Part shown: piece by piece, positions 21,901 to 32,734 of the stretch
Layout of the letters: each line of letters starts with the position of its first letter
How positions within the stretch are numbered: position 1 is the stretch's first letter
Source: Dipteris shenzhenensis
Taxonomy: Eukaryota > Polypodiophyta > Polypodiopsida > Gleicheniales
NCBI GenBank assembly: GCA_047967505.1
Contig: CM106541.1
Length of the DNA: 64,000 nt
Strand: one strand, 5' to 3'
The notes under the pieces: generated by a model
What the model was told of the DNA's origin: nothing
What the model saw: only the letters and a program-made list of their open reading frames with translations
The model's database searches: none
Translations under genes and position numbers: made by a program

Positions 21901-22551
21901 AGGAAACATTCATCTACTGGGTTCAGTCCGTTTGAGCTGAACTATGGTTATAGGCTAGCCAATCCAACTATAGTTGGAGTACCTCAGAAAGTGCCTAGTG
22001 CCGCGAACTTTGTAGTTCAGATGCGGGAGATGCTAGCACTTGCGAGAGCTAATATCCGTCAGGCTATGGATAGAGCCAAGGTGTATGCGGATGAAAATCG
22101 GTCTATAAGAGTATTTGAAGAAGGAGAAAAAGTTTTTCTCAGAATTCCTTCGCACTCGAAGTCGTTGACTTCAGGAGAGTGTGCTAAGTTATCACCTCGA
22201 TACTGTGGGCCGTGGTTAATTCTAAAGAGAATAGGCAGTGTAGCCTATAAATTAGAATTGCCACAAGGGTGTAAGGTGCACCCGGTTTTTCATGTTTCAC
22301 GTTTAAAGAAATTTTTACATACTGGTGACTCACTAATCGAAGGTGTGGTTTTGTTTCAGGAGATAGAGGATATTGCAAGGCGCAAACCAACAAGAATCCT
22401 AGACCGAGGAACAATGCAAATACGAAACCGGAAGATACCCACGGTGTTGGTTGCATGGCATGGTCAGCCTCTATCCGAAGCTACCTGGGAATCCGTATAT
22501 CAGTTGCGGAGAGTGTTCCCAGACTTTATCATCGAGGACGCTGATGTCTGA
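19000..22551 (+). pseudogene. pol of the Ty3/gypsy element: PR, RT, RNase H, integrase, chromodomain-like tail
   Basis: This continues the gag frame. The protease motif near 19227 reads LFDSASTHN, where the family norm is DSG. RT has [33 protein letters not shown] and the catalytic FIDDILI (about 20263). A frame change near 20377, between the RT fingers/palm and RLEYLGFII, breaks the ORF. RNase H has FLETDASG, ELELYAV and DALSR. Integrase has the HHCC zinc region (CHDSPCAGHPG, CFSCQ) and D-D-E residues in MDFIV, SDRDVRF and GQTERVN. The tail has HPVFHVSRLK and the chromodomain-like segment (about 22390-22530). Confidence 0.95.
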
Positions 22552-22563
22552 AGAGGGAAGGAA
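22551..22563 (+). other. Polypurine tract
   Basis: AAGAGGGAAGGAA lies immediately before the 3' LTR and would be the plus-strand DNA primer. Confidence 0.95.
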
Positions 22564-23030
22564 TGTTACGCTCTAGCCGAGGTAGCATGACCTCGGAAGA
22601 ATCAGTCGACATTTCCCTTATAGGATCTATCTCTGTAAAATATATGTTTGCGCTTCATGTAAATGATCGGGAGGGATTTAATGTCAAAGTCCTAGGTGAG
22701 GGCTGATAGCACCAGACTAGATAGATCTGAGACCAAGGGCCTAGTGCAAAGATTGTGCCTAGGGGCAAGGAATTAAATGCATCCCAAGAGAGGGGTGAAA
22801 TGTTGCATTAGGAAGGCCCTATATGGATGACATGTGGCATCTAGATCTATCTAGGGATTTGGGGTTTGCCAAGGCTAGTGAGAGAAGGGAAGGATGTGAT
22901 TTTACATGATTTCGAATGCAGATCTCTCTCTCTCGCTTGAAAGTCTTGGTAGAATAGGCTGGGGGGAAAATTAGGGTGCTACTCCCGTGATACGTCAGAA
23001 CAGGCTAGTATAGACACAAGGAGGGTGACA
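22564..23030 (+). repeat. 3' LTR, 467 bp
   Basis: Same length and ends as the 5' LTR, with four base differences. Confidence 0.95.
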
Positions 23031-23035
23031 CGAGG
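23031..23035 (+). repeat. Target-site duplication CGAGG, right copy
   Basis: It matches 16725-16729. Confidence 0.95.
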
Positions 23036-26000
23036 GGTATAGGAGGAGTTAAAGGTTCAGGTGGAGTTGCAGTCCTTTTCAGATTAACACTTCGGGGGAT
23101 CATTTCAGTAGAGCAGAGAGATACACATTCCAGATTTCTTTGGATCCAGATACGACACATGGACAGCCAGGATCTGTTTGTCGCACTTTGTTACTTCCCC
23201 CCGGAGACCTCTCACTTTGCCAGAGATATTCGAGGTGATCATGAGACATCCCCATTTGCTGCCCTTTATCAGTCCATCGTTGACATTTCTAGCCGCGGAG
23301 AAGTCCTTCTAGTGGGGGACTTCAACGCGAGGACAAGGGCCCGTCAGGTACCACTTCTTGATTACAGAGATGATTCCACTCTACTGGCAGATGTTGACCT
23401 TGAGGAGGCAGGTATGCTACGGGTTTTGGCTGACAGGCGAGGTCCATTCTCATCCTATGGGCAGGCCCTATTAGACCTAGGCAGGATACATGATCTCATT
23501 ATCTATAGTGGTCTTGACAGATGGCCCGCTTCAGGTGGTTTCACATGCTTTCCACATGCGGGGGGCTCCAGTGTTGTTGATTACATCATGGGATCCCCTA
23601 TCTTCACATCTCGCATTACTGACTTCACTGTAGCACCTCTCCCCCCAGGGGCTGATCATACATACCTTTTCTTTCGCATCTCCACCTCCCTTCGCACAGC
23701 ACCTTCCCACCCCACTCAATGCTTACTCCACCTACCACGATATACGCTTTGATCGGGATCACTCACCTTCTTACTCTGACCGTCTGTACATACTTCTCAC
23801 TTATATTGACTTCATACCCCTTTTAGAGGATCGTGCTGCCCTTGTCACCCGCTCACTACACGAGGCTGCCATTCACGCTTTTCCCCACACCAGCCGCTCC
23901 ACCTGCCCACCACCCCCTGGAACCGTACCCTGTAATAGTTGGTACGATGATGAGTGTAAGGCCTTACGCCGTCAACTCAGATTCGAAACCAAAAACAGTC
24001 TTCCGAGCACACCAGATACGCTACGTGAATACCGTAGACTGGTACGGAGGAAGAAACTAGACTTTGTTCGTCGAAACGAGGAGGAGCTACTGAACATTTT
24101 GTTTAGTAACAACTCTAAGAACTACTGGCGGAGATTTCTAGAAGGACGGTCCCCTCCGCCACTCACTGACACCCAGATCTGGTTTGATTATGCACGCACA
24201 CTTTATGACATCCCAAATCAGCCAGTCCCTAGCCTCTCACACATGCCTCGTCCCACATCCTGCACCCTCTTCACTAGAGGAGGGGTAAAGGATGTTGTAA
24301 TGAAACTTCATAATGGTCGAGCCAAGGATCATGAGGGACTATGCACTGAGTTCATTGCATATGGGATTAACCTCCTAGCCCCGATCTTAGCAAAGCTTTT
24401 TAATGAAGCGGCTTGTTTGGGATTTTCACACACTTGGACCATTAACACTATCTCACCCATCCACAAGGCAGGGGATTCCATGAGCCTGGAGAACTACAGG
24501 ACCATTATGATTGGACATGTCATGTCCAAGATTTATGCATCAGTACTTGACTCCGAGGTTAGCAAACTTGCAGAGTGTCAAGGACTTAGAGCAGCAGGAC
24601 AGGCCGGATTCCGGCGTGATCATGGAACCATGGACCACATTCTGACGCTCAGATGTATAATCAAGGAGGCGAGGTCACGGAAGCAGAGGGTTTATTGTTG
24701 CTTTGTGGATTTTCGCAAGGCATTTGACACGGTCCCAAGAGCCCGCCTCATACGGCGCCTACAAGACTTGGGTTATGACCAGGAGATCATTTGGGCTGTC
24801 ATGGCACTTTACGAGAGAGTTTCTGGCAGAGTTCGAGCAGGATCCGGGTGGACAGATGAGATCATGAGTACCATCGAGGTCAAACAAGGGTGTCCTTTGT
24901 CGCCTACCTTGTTTGGCCTCTACATTGACGAGCTTGAGACAGTGATACAGACACAGGGGGGTGTAGGTTGCTCTCTTGCGGGCACGCTGATCCAGATTTT
25001 GCTCTATGCAGATGACGTGGCTCTCTTGTCTTCCTCAGCAGAGGGGCTTCAGGGACACCTAGACACACTACAGTCCTTTTGTGAGTCTCATGATTTGAAG
25101 GTCAACCTGGGTAAAACCAAGGTCATGATCTTCAATACATCTCGAGCCATCATGCGTCAGGAGCAGTTCACATTTGCAGGGTCATCTGTTGAGATAGTTT
25201 CATCATACACTTATCTTGGGGTTATCTTCTCCGGACCGAGCTTCACTATGAGACCCACGATGCAAGCACGCTTGAGTAGAGGGTATGCCTCATTGGCCAG
25301 GCTAGAGAGGCAGTGCTTCCGCTCACACTTTCAGGATCCACGCACCAAGGGGTTGCTTTTTGACTCCTTGGCTCGCCCAACGGGGATGTACCGCAGCCCT
25401 TGTTGGGAGCCAGACTTGTCGGATACAGAGTGGGCCCGTGTGGAGCGGCTACAGGTTCTCATGCTATCACGGATGATTCGTGGTAAGTCATCCGTTCCTC
25501 ACCAGATCATTCAGGCTGAGTTTGGGTCACCCCCTTTACAGCTAGATGCTGCATTTCAGTTCATCACATATCTGTATCGAGTTAGGGAATATGGGGATTA
25601 TACCTCGGGGCGTAGCAGGCTACCATGGATAGCTCTATCCTCTTCTATGGCACTTGCAGCAGGAGGAGATTGGAGGTGCTTGTATGCACGTATAAAGAGA
25701 TGGTTTGAGCGACTAGGGCTCCACATGGATAGACTACCTCCCTTCCATTATAGCATGGATGCTCCGTTCTCTCCCCTCTTATCACACGAGGTCAGCCAGG
25801 TTATCCGTGAGGATCTACTACAGCTACACACTTCGGACCTGGTTGGAACCGAGTGAACTCCCAATGAAGCTTAGCTTCTACAGAGATCACTTCCTACATA
25901 TCACAGCGGAGGGTTTTATTGACCCACCAAAATACACACAGATTCACCTACCCCACTCGATGAGGATCTCTCTTGGGCAGTTCCGGGTCTCTTCACACAG

Positions 26001-26083
26001 ACTTCGCATCGAGAGCGGCAGAGCAGAGCGACTACCCAAGGAGCGGCGCATATGCACACTATGTGACATACAGGAGGTTGGGT
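23036..26083 (+). pseudogene. LINE ORF2: rest of endonuclease, reverse transcriptase, start of Cys/His region
   Basis: The endonuclease continues with GGVAVLFRL, LFVALCYFPPE, LLVGDFNAR and SVVDYIM...ADHTY, the last catalytic Asp-His region. A frameshift near 23700 leads to a frame with SWYDDECKA and the RT domain (24099-25856). RT motifs are NYRTIMIGHVMSKIYA, GFRRDHGTMDH, FVDFRKAFDTVPR, VKQGCPLSPTLFGLYID and the catalytic YADDVALLSS, then NLGKTKVM. A second frameshift near 25830 leads to RVSSHRLRIESGR and RRICTLCDIQEV, where homology to other copies ends. The product would nick target DNA and copy the element's RNA. Confidence 0.9.
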
Positions 26084-26109
26084 TTGCACCCTGAAGACTT
26101 ACAAAAAAA

Positions 26110-27808
26110 TAGGCAAGGGCATAAGTTCCTTGATTCATCTAGGTCTAAGGGCGTAAGTTTTGGCAGACAAGTTCATTCTGTCAAAAGACATTCTAGGTAA
26201 AACTTTTTACAAATAAAAATAAAATTATTGGAACATTTGTCCATATAAGATATGACAAATTTCCTACGGAATTGTTGAAGAAAAGTTTTATCTTTTTTAG
26301 AAAGAGAATTACTTTGCTTTGAGCAATTAACTTTTGAAAAAAGCAAAATTATTGGAACATTTGTCCATTTAAGATATGACAAATTTCCTATGAAATTTTC
26401 AAAGAAAAGTTTTATCTTTTTTAGAAAGAGAATTACTTTGCTTTGAGCAATTAACTGAAGAGACTTCTTCAAGGTTCAAAGCAACTTTCTTCAAAATCTT
26501 CCATTCCAATAAGATATGTTGAGCTTCTAAACTTTCTCTATTTGAAAAGCAAACCTTGAGATTCCATTATCAATAGCTTTTAAAAGGCAAGACTCTTTGA
26601 AAGAGGACAATCGAAATTCCGTGCCTTTCATGAAAAGTCTCTTAAGTTACTAGAAAGTAAAATGGAAGTATCAGCTATGACTACATATTCTAAATCAGCA
26701 TCAACAAAGCTTTGGAATCTTTTACTTTTACAACAACAAAATTCTCCAAGGATAGTTGATTTTGTTTGCTTTGAAAGCCTTTTACCTATTTCTCCATAGT
26801 TGAAAGCCTTTTGTCCTAAAGTTTTTACATATTTCCAAGCTACTATTGGATGCTTTCAAATTCTTCTCGCATAATGAGGAAGAGAATCCATCACTTCAAG
26901 AGACTTCGAAATTGAGTTCAAGCCTACTTTATCAAGAGAAGGAGAAGTAAATAATAATAATCAAGAGTTCCTTATTTAGATAGAGTTCTTTGGTGTGAAA
27001 AGCGGGTTTTAGTTTTGAGAAGCAATCCAACGAAAGTTTATGTTGGATATAATGGAGATTATTTACATCCAAATCCTCAAAAGAGAAATTTTCCAAGGTG
27101 TATAGAAGTTTGAAAAGAACTTTGACATTATATCTTTCAAAAACTTTTATTGAAAAAAGACCCAAAGACATTAGTCTATCTAGGTAAAGTAGTCTTCCCT
27201 TTTAGTCTCGAGAAGCAAAAACTCTTGGAGCTCAAGAAGTTCAAGGAAATGAAAAAGGAGGAAGAGGAAGTGTGGGAAGCAAATCACAATCATCATATTA
27301 GATTGCAGGAGAGCTAGGACAATCCCGCAACATAACTTTTGGTTTCCATACAAGGGTAGAGTATGACTTTGTTGGTAAAGAGAAATGTTAAAGGGCTTTG
27401 TATGAGTTCTCCACACTATAGGGGTCTTTTTCGAGGTTCTTTTCCTCTTACGATAAGTTGATTTTCCTTCCAAATTAAAACCTCTTGGGAAGAAAGTGTG
27501 AAGTTCTCATCCAAAACAATTGACGAGGTAGAGCAACCTTGTAAAAATCATTGGCATTACCCTCCATATGCTGAATAGGAAGCAATAAAAATATTCAAAA
27601 CCAGATTTTGCCACTGCCGCATATAAGCATTTTGAATTCTCAACCAAGGAATTCTTCCTGTGAACTTTTCTAATTTCCTAACTTTTTTGTTTTGATTTAC
27701 TGAGCTAAACCCAACTAAATCACCTACCAAAGAGACATGACCATCACTAGCATTTTCAATGTTGCTCATTGAGGTCAAGCGATCCCACATTAGGGAACTT
27801 GTTTGCAC
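26110..27808 (-). pseudogene. Strongly decayed LINE, minus strand (tentative)
   Basis: In the reverse reading around 26480-26560 there is NRESLEAQHILLEWKILKKV, which resembles the zf-RVT segment (EST-HILLEC) of plant L1 elements with its last Cys lost. Upstream frames (26932-27171, 27180-27473, 27557-27808) are lysine-, leucine- and phenylalanine-rich and could be the ORF2 region after the RT. No RT catalytic motif remains. The call rests on one motif and overall look. Confidence 0.35.
26221..26455. repeat. Tandem duplication, 124 bp period
   Basis: 26221-26331 and 26345-26455 are nearly identical, with shared AAAATTATTGGAACATTTGT and TTTGAGCAATTAACT. A few substitutions separate them. Confidence 0.95.
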
Positions 27809-27849
27809 TCTCCCTGCCCATCCCGAGGCAGTTTCTCCCTTGCCATATC

Positions 27850-28072
27850 AGTTTTTTGTTGTTCTAAATTCCAAAATTCTACATTGAGAATAAACGAGAA
27901 AATGAAAGAGAAGAAAATTGAGCTAACAAAACATTTTAAAAAACGAAAGGTAGACACATACCTAACAAGCAAATCAATGCTTATGTCGTCATCAGTGCCC
28001 ACGCAGAAGCAGCTATACTGGGTTTCTAAAGACCCACGGTGTCTCTTGGGCAAACCAAGTGCTTACTAAAAT
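27850..28072 (-). repeat. Long-form TTTGCCCAAG repeat, copy 2
   Basis: It matches 14055-14273 over about 210 bp. On the minus strand it begins with TTTTAGTAAGCAC and GGTTTGCCCAAG, the same end as the short forms at 12750-12890. Confidence 0.8.
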
Positions 28073-28185
28073 ACGTCAATTAAACAAAAGGGAAAAATAA
28101 CAAGAAAGGAAGAAGAAAGGAAGAAGGCGACCAAGCAAAAATAAACAAACAAATCAAGAAACAAAAGAGAGCAAAAAATAGAAAT

Positions 28186-28190
<5 letters not shown>

Positions 28191-28225
<35 letters not shown>
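28191..28225. repeat. (CT)n microsatellite at the 5' end of LINE copy 2
   Basis: 35 bp of CT runs directly into the RT coding sequence of the next LINE fragment. Confidence 0.95.
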
Positions 28226-28226
<1 letters not shown>

Positions 28227-30155
28227 ACATCAGAAAGTCTACACATGCTTTGTAGACTTTCGGAAGGCCTTCGATACCATCCTGCGATCTCATCTGATCA
28301 CGAGACTACGTGAGCTACATATCTCGGACTCCATGATCTGGGGAGTCGTGAGTCTATACGAGTCTGTTCGAGGGAGAGTTCGAGCCCCAAGAGGTATATC
28401 GGATTGGGTGGACAGTACTATAGGGGTGAAGCAAGGCTGCCCCCTCTCCCCAACGCTCCTTGGACTCTACATTGATGAGATCACATCTTTCTTAGACCGT
28501 CTGAGGGGGGAGGGTTCGCCACTGGCTGATCTCATGATACAGATACTGTTATATGCAAATGACATAGTACTCATATCATCATCAGCAGAGGGCTTACAGA
28601 GACATCTGGAAGCCTTGGAGGTGTTCTGTAGAGAGAGGGACTTGACAGTCAACCTTGGGAAAACCAAGGTTTAGATCTTCAACACCTCACGGGCGGTGCT
28701 TCACCGACACAGTTTCACATACAGAGATGCCCCAGTGGAGATAGTGCAATCCTACACATATTTGGGTGCAATTTTCTCAAGACCCCTCTTCATGATGACC
28801 CACGCCGCTAGAGCACGGCTCACACGAGGATGGGGCGCATTGGCCCGTCTAGAGAGACAGTGTTTCCAGGCCCACTTCCAGGACCCTCCGACAAAGGGCT
28901 GGCTTTTTGACACCCTCGTTCGACCGACGGCCATGTATGTTGCACCCTTTTGGGGGTGTGACCTCCCAATAGCAGAATGGAGGACATTTGAGAGGCTGCA
29001 GGTTCTCATGGGCTCCAGGATGATTCAGAGTAAGCCCTCAGTCCCACATGAGATCATATAGGCAGAGTTCACGATGACACCCCTTCAAATTGATGCCATC
29101 TTCCAGACAGTGACATACATCCACAAAGTTTGGGCCCTACCTCACTGGAGACTACCGAGAGTGGCCTTACAAGGAGGTGTTGCATGCATGGTACAGGAAC
29201 ACATGGCAGAAAAAGTCAGCCTCCATAAAGTGGACAAATACAAAAGATACATGTGGCTGAAAATAGAGCTTGGTAAATGCCCTTTCTTTCTTGCAGGGTG
29301 CTACATACCTCACCATGAGTCACCCTTTTACATCTGACACGGAGTGGACCCTAGTGATGCATTTGAAGCACTATGTCTTGATGTGGCTGAACTCAGAGAA
29401 AAGGGTCAAGTCATAGTAATGGGAGACCTTAATGCAAGAATTGGTCACCTACAGTTTCAGCCCATCACACATTATGAAATGGATAAAGAATCAGTCATAG
29501 AAGTGGACACCATGTGGCAGAGACCATCCGAGGATGACACCATCAACACACAAGGCAGAGCACTTAGATGCATGATTAATGGGCTGCACATGCCAGTCTT
29601 GAATGACTTTGCAAACTCACTGGCTGACAAGTGAAAAGAAGGTAAAGCTGGAATATTACCAAGACAACATAAATCCCACATGTTGGTCTACATACATGTC
29701 CATAGAGACTCATGCTCAGCCTTATATTAGCAAACCTATCCCCCTTCTATATCGCAGAAACATAGCCAGGTTTCGTACCAGATCTCATACATTTGCAATT
29801 GAGAAGTGAGCTTGGATGCATCGGCCCAAACATGCTAGAGTCTGTACCCTTTGTGACATGCAGACAGTTGAGACGGAGGCACATGTGGCTCTACAGTGCC
29901 CCCAATATGCACATATCAGGGAGGACTACCAGCAGATACTGGAGGACTCCACTCAGCTAACATCAGTTCTCTCTACTGCCTCTCCGGCAGCATTGGGATC
30001 TTTTGTCACTCGTCTTTTTACCTGGCGTCGGGAACTCATAGACTCCTGACCCCTCTCCTTGAGGAGACTCTACTTTACATTGTATTGAGACGAGTCCCAT
30101 GGGTCATTTTTGGCCCCCGAGGACGTTAAAAGACTCTACTTCTACTTCTACTTCT
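28226..30155 (+). pseudogene. LINE copy 2: 5'-truncated and rearranged (RT, then EN, then C-terminus)
   Basis: It starts in RT at HQKVYTCFVDFRKAFDT and parallels copy 1 through GVKQGCPLSPTLLGLYID to about 29170. The catalytic box is YANDIV instead of YADD, so this RT could not function. At about 29170 the frame passes from HWRLPRVALQ straight into an endonuclease segment (GGVACMVQEH, FFLAGCYIPH, VIVMGDLNARIG), which belongs upstream of RT. From about 29690 the C-terminal region follows: FRTRSHTFAIEK, ARVCTLCDMQ...HVALQCPQY and the end PWVIFGPRGR. Stops occur near 28672, 29058 and 29808. The 3' end has TACTTC repeats and then (CT)n. Confidence 0.85.
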
Positions 30156-30181
30156 TCTCTCTCTCTCTCTCTCTCTCTCTC
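30138..30181. repeat. (CTACTT)n then (CT)n tail of LINE copy 2
   Basis: Three TACTTC units, then about 26 bp of CT, follow the ORF end. This LINE family appears to end in a simple repeat rather than poly(A). Confidence 0.8.
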
Positions 30182-30183
30182 AC

Positions 30184-30308
30184 ATATATGAATGAAAAAA
30201 AGAATGCATGAATTATTTAAAACATTAAAAACTAAAGAAACCACTTACACTTATGTAGCGCTTCCTACAATGATGCAATATTAAATTCCTTACTTAAAAA
30301 GCACATGC
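30184..30308 (-). repeat. Dispersed repeat, partner of 12526-12641
   Basis: Its reverse complement shares long blocks with the first copy and abuts the (CT)n tract, as the other abuts (CA)n. Confidence 0.75.
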
Positions 30309-30461
30309 CTTTTCTTCCTTGCTTGATGAGAACACAAAAGATTGAGCTTCCCTTGCTTCCGGCAATGGAAAACCTATCTACTTGCTCAGACTAGCCAAAT
30401 CTAAATTACTTTCAAATTATGTCAAAATCTTTGGACCGTTCACATCCAAAACAAAATGCAA

Positions 30462-31500
30462 TTAGTATATCCTGCATTCTACGTATAACGTGGAGGCTAG
30501 CCTACCGTGGTCTATGGGATTTATTTGGCTAGTAAATTCTAATTGAAACACCCAGTTCTCAATTGACTCGTCCTGATAGCAACAGGGAACCTCATTACCA
30601 ATCAAGATCATGGGAACATTCTTATTCTTCTCAAAAATTCGCTCATCCAGTGGTATCTTCTGACCATCTAGAAGAGTGTTTAGCCGATTTAAGTTAGTTT
30701 CATAGCCCACAAACTCATCGATTACCCACAAGTCAAGATCTCTATCTCCCCTGTAAAATCGTTCAACCAACAAGGTACAAAGATTCAGAAATTTGCTCAA
30801 TGCCTGAACGAAATTCGTCTTATTAGCCTTTGGACTACCTACAAAAAGCAACTGCCTTTGTCTTAGGTATCATGCCCGACACAAATTAGATTCCACGGCA
30901 TGCCATCGCTCCTTCAGCTCATCCTTCAAATACACTTCATCACCCTTTTCCTTCACATAAGCTAGAAGGCGACCAAAAATCGATGAGGTTTCCTTTAGCG
31001 CCTGCAAACCTACAAAAGTACTTCACACAAAGTTATAACTTGATAGGCATTCTGAACTACCACATCATCTTCCATTACTTCCTTCCACGTACTCTTACTA
31101 CGAAGCAGCTTTGCTAGATCGAGACCTCGACATTTACCTCGAGAAGAGTTAGCACGCTCTCTAACACAATCTAACGATCCCTCCCCCCACACCACAAGGG
31201 TTTTATATTCCTTCAGTAAATAGCTACAAATTGTATTCCAACCTTTATGAAAACTCACATGGCATTGGCGACCCTCAAATTCAAGGAAAGCTTTACGTAA
31301 AATAGAGCTTTCTGGATACTTATTAGTATTTTCATTCCAAATACCCACATGGTAATGCAAAGCGACCCGAGAGATGTGATCCTACCTACTGACAATTATA
31401 ATTTTGCATACAAATGTCTTAACTAGGCGTGAAATTATCAATCCTATTGATAATTGGTCACGCTCTGGCTTTTTCGCATGCAATAGGGTGAATAAAATAT
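30462..31500 (-). pseudogene. Endogenous CRESS-type replication protein (HUH nickase + SF3 helicase)
   Basis: Reading right to left, the nickase motif HYH lies at 31357-31349 within LHYHVGIWNEN. The YxxK motif (YLLK) follows at 31222-31211. A linker leads to a helicase with a P-loop variant GSPKANKT (30839-30816; the norm is GxxxxGKT), a Walker B box WVIDEF (30728-30711) and a motif C-like MILIGNE (about 30600). This order and the length of about 345 codons are those of Rep proteins of CRESS DNA viruses and related plasmids, which nick and unwind circular replicons. Breaks seen: stops near 31480 and 31395, a frame change near 31000 and a stop near 30870. No capsid gene or stem-loop origin was recognised. 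The exact family is open. Confidence 0.75.
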
Positions 31501-31620
31501 ATTACATAGGCTATTTCGTGCTAAAGGGGTTGTTTTTGACATGACGTGCTTTTCATTCTTTGTCGTATTTGGAGCGTTCCATTGATAACTACTATCTGTG
31601 TGAGAACCAATATCTGTGTT

Positions 31621-31871
31621 ACTGTCAGAACAAAATCCAAAACAGTGGCTGAGAGGGAATAAGTAGTAGTAAAAGTGTGACGTGTTCCAACAGAAAACCC
31701 AATTCTAGCAACGTTTCCAATACCAACAGCGTGAATTCCATTTGCAGCAAATCCAATTCTGGGGACGTTTCCAATACCAACAGTCTGAATTCCGTTTCCA
31801 ATACCAACTGCTGCTCTCCCTAAGGCCATGGGAGCTGCTCCTCTACATTTTCCAAAACAAGACATGGTCAT
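31621..31871 (-). repeat. Short coding-like tandem repeat upstream of the Rep pseudogene
   Basis: CGTTTCCAATACCAACAG and close variants recur about three times. On the minus strand the repeats translate as AVGIGN...RIGF units following MTMSCFGKCRGAAPMALGRA. It is unclear whether this was part of the Rep-bearing element or host DNA. Confidence 0.6.
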
Positions 31872-31989
31872 TTTGCTTGGATTTTGAATCAGGGCCGCAA
31901 AACCAATATAAGCTATTCATGTGCTGCAAGTGTGGGTCAAACAAACAGTTGAAGGAACAAAAGATAATTGGGTGATAAATAGCAATAGG

Positions 31990-32730
31990 ATGGAAGCGGC
32001 TTCCTCAAATTGCGAATTGATTTTATTTGTTATTTCAATCTCTACTGTTTCGAGTTCGGAATGAATATTAGTATATAACGAGGAAATATTAGTAGCTGTG
32101 CGTCTAGTGGGTTTTGTTTCCCCCAGTCAAAATATTTTAAGTGACATTTTCGAAGCGACTTTTAGGGCACATGTGGTGTTACTACTTTTGAACTCCATCA
32201 TCATGAATCAAAGAGACTTAGGGAGAGTATAGAAGATGACAAAGCTAGGCTGAATATATGGGCAAGGAGGAGTAAATAGGGAATGGGCAGTCCTCCAGAA
32301 GTGAAATAAAGATGGCAGATGTAGCATGCAACTAGTAGGAAAAACTGACTTGATGGGACGGCAACCCTTGCAAGAGTGAAGCAATTTTATGGGCAGCGTA
32401 CCAGGTTTACAAAACTCACCCTCAACAGCTCGAAATAGCCTATGAATTCCAGAAAAGCATCATGTGCTCATGTGCTAAAAAAGGCACTAGGAGATCCAAA
32501 CATAGAGGCGATTTGACTTTTATACACATCCCTTAGCATAGGAAGCCCAAAAAAGCGTGGATTGTTTTTTGCAACGATTCCCCAAGAAGCATACCACCTA
32601 CAGAGGAACAACCTCGCATCCAATTTTCGGTCTCGGAAATGAAGACCTAGTTTTGACATCCAATTGCCGATCATGGTGGCACATGTTTATCCAAAAGGAT
32701 ATAGCCACCTATGAATGTACAAAGGGATGT
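31990..32730. other. No recognised gene
   Basis: No LTR of the adjoining copia element could be identified here, although a 3' LTR would be expected at this place. Confidence 0.4.
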
Positions 32731-32734
32731 CAGA

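Larger units (their letters stand above)
16730..23030 (+). mobile_element. Near-complete Ty3/gypsy LTR retrotransposon, chromodomain-like integrase
   Basis: 6.3 kb with paired 467 bp LTRs (TG...CA), an initiator-Met PBS, gag, protease, RT, RNase H, integrase, a polypurine tract and a 5 bp duplication. The LTRs differ at four sites (16799/22633, 16854/22688, 16963/22797, 17072/22906), all A/G. That is about 0.9 percent divergence and therefore recent insertion. Two frame changes in gag and one in RT break the coding sequence. The C-terminal RILDR...VAWHG...ATWE pattern resembles the chromodomain of chromoviruses. Confidence 0.95.
15127..26083 (+). mobile_element. LINE copy 1 (L1-ORF1p-like ORF1; EN-RT ORF2), split by an LTR element
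   Basis: The order is ORF1 (15127-16510), endonuclease start (16550-16729), the nested Ty3/gypsy element with its second target-duplication copy (16730-23035), endonuclease remainder and RT (23036 to about 26083). The frame of the endonuclease runs straight across if the insert and one CGAGG are ignored. The 3' end is missing: homology to copy 2 at 28226-30155 stops just after CTLCDIQEV. That is unusual, because LINEs normally lose their 5' ends, and it implies a later deletion. Confidence 0.85.
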
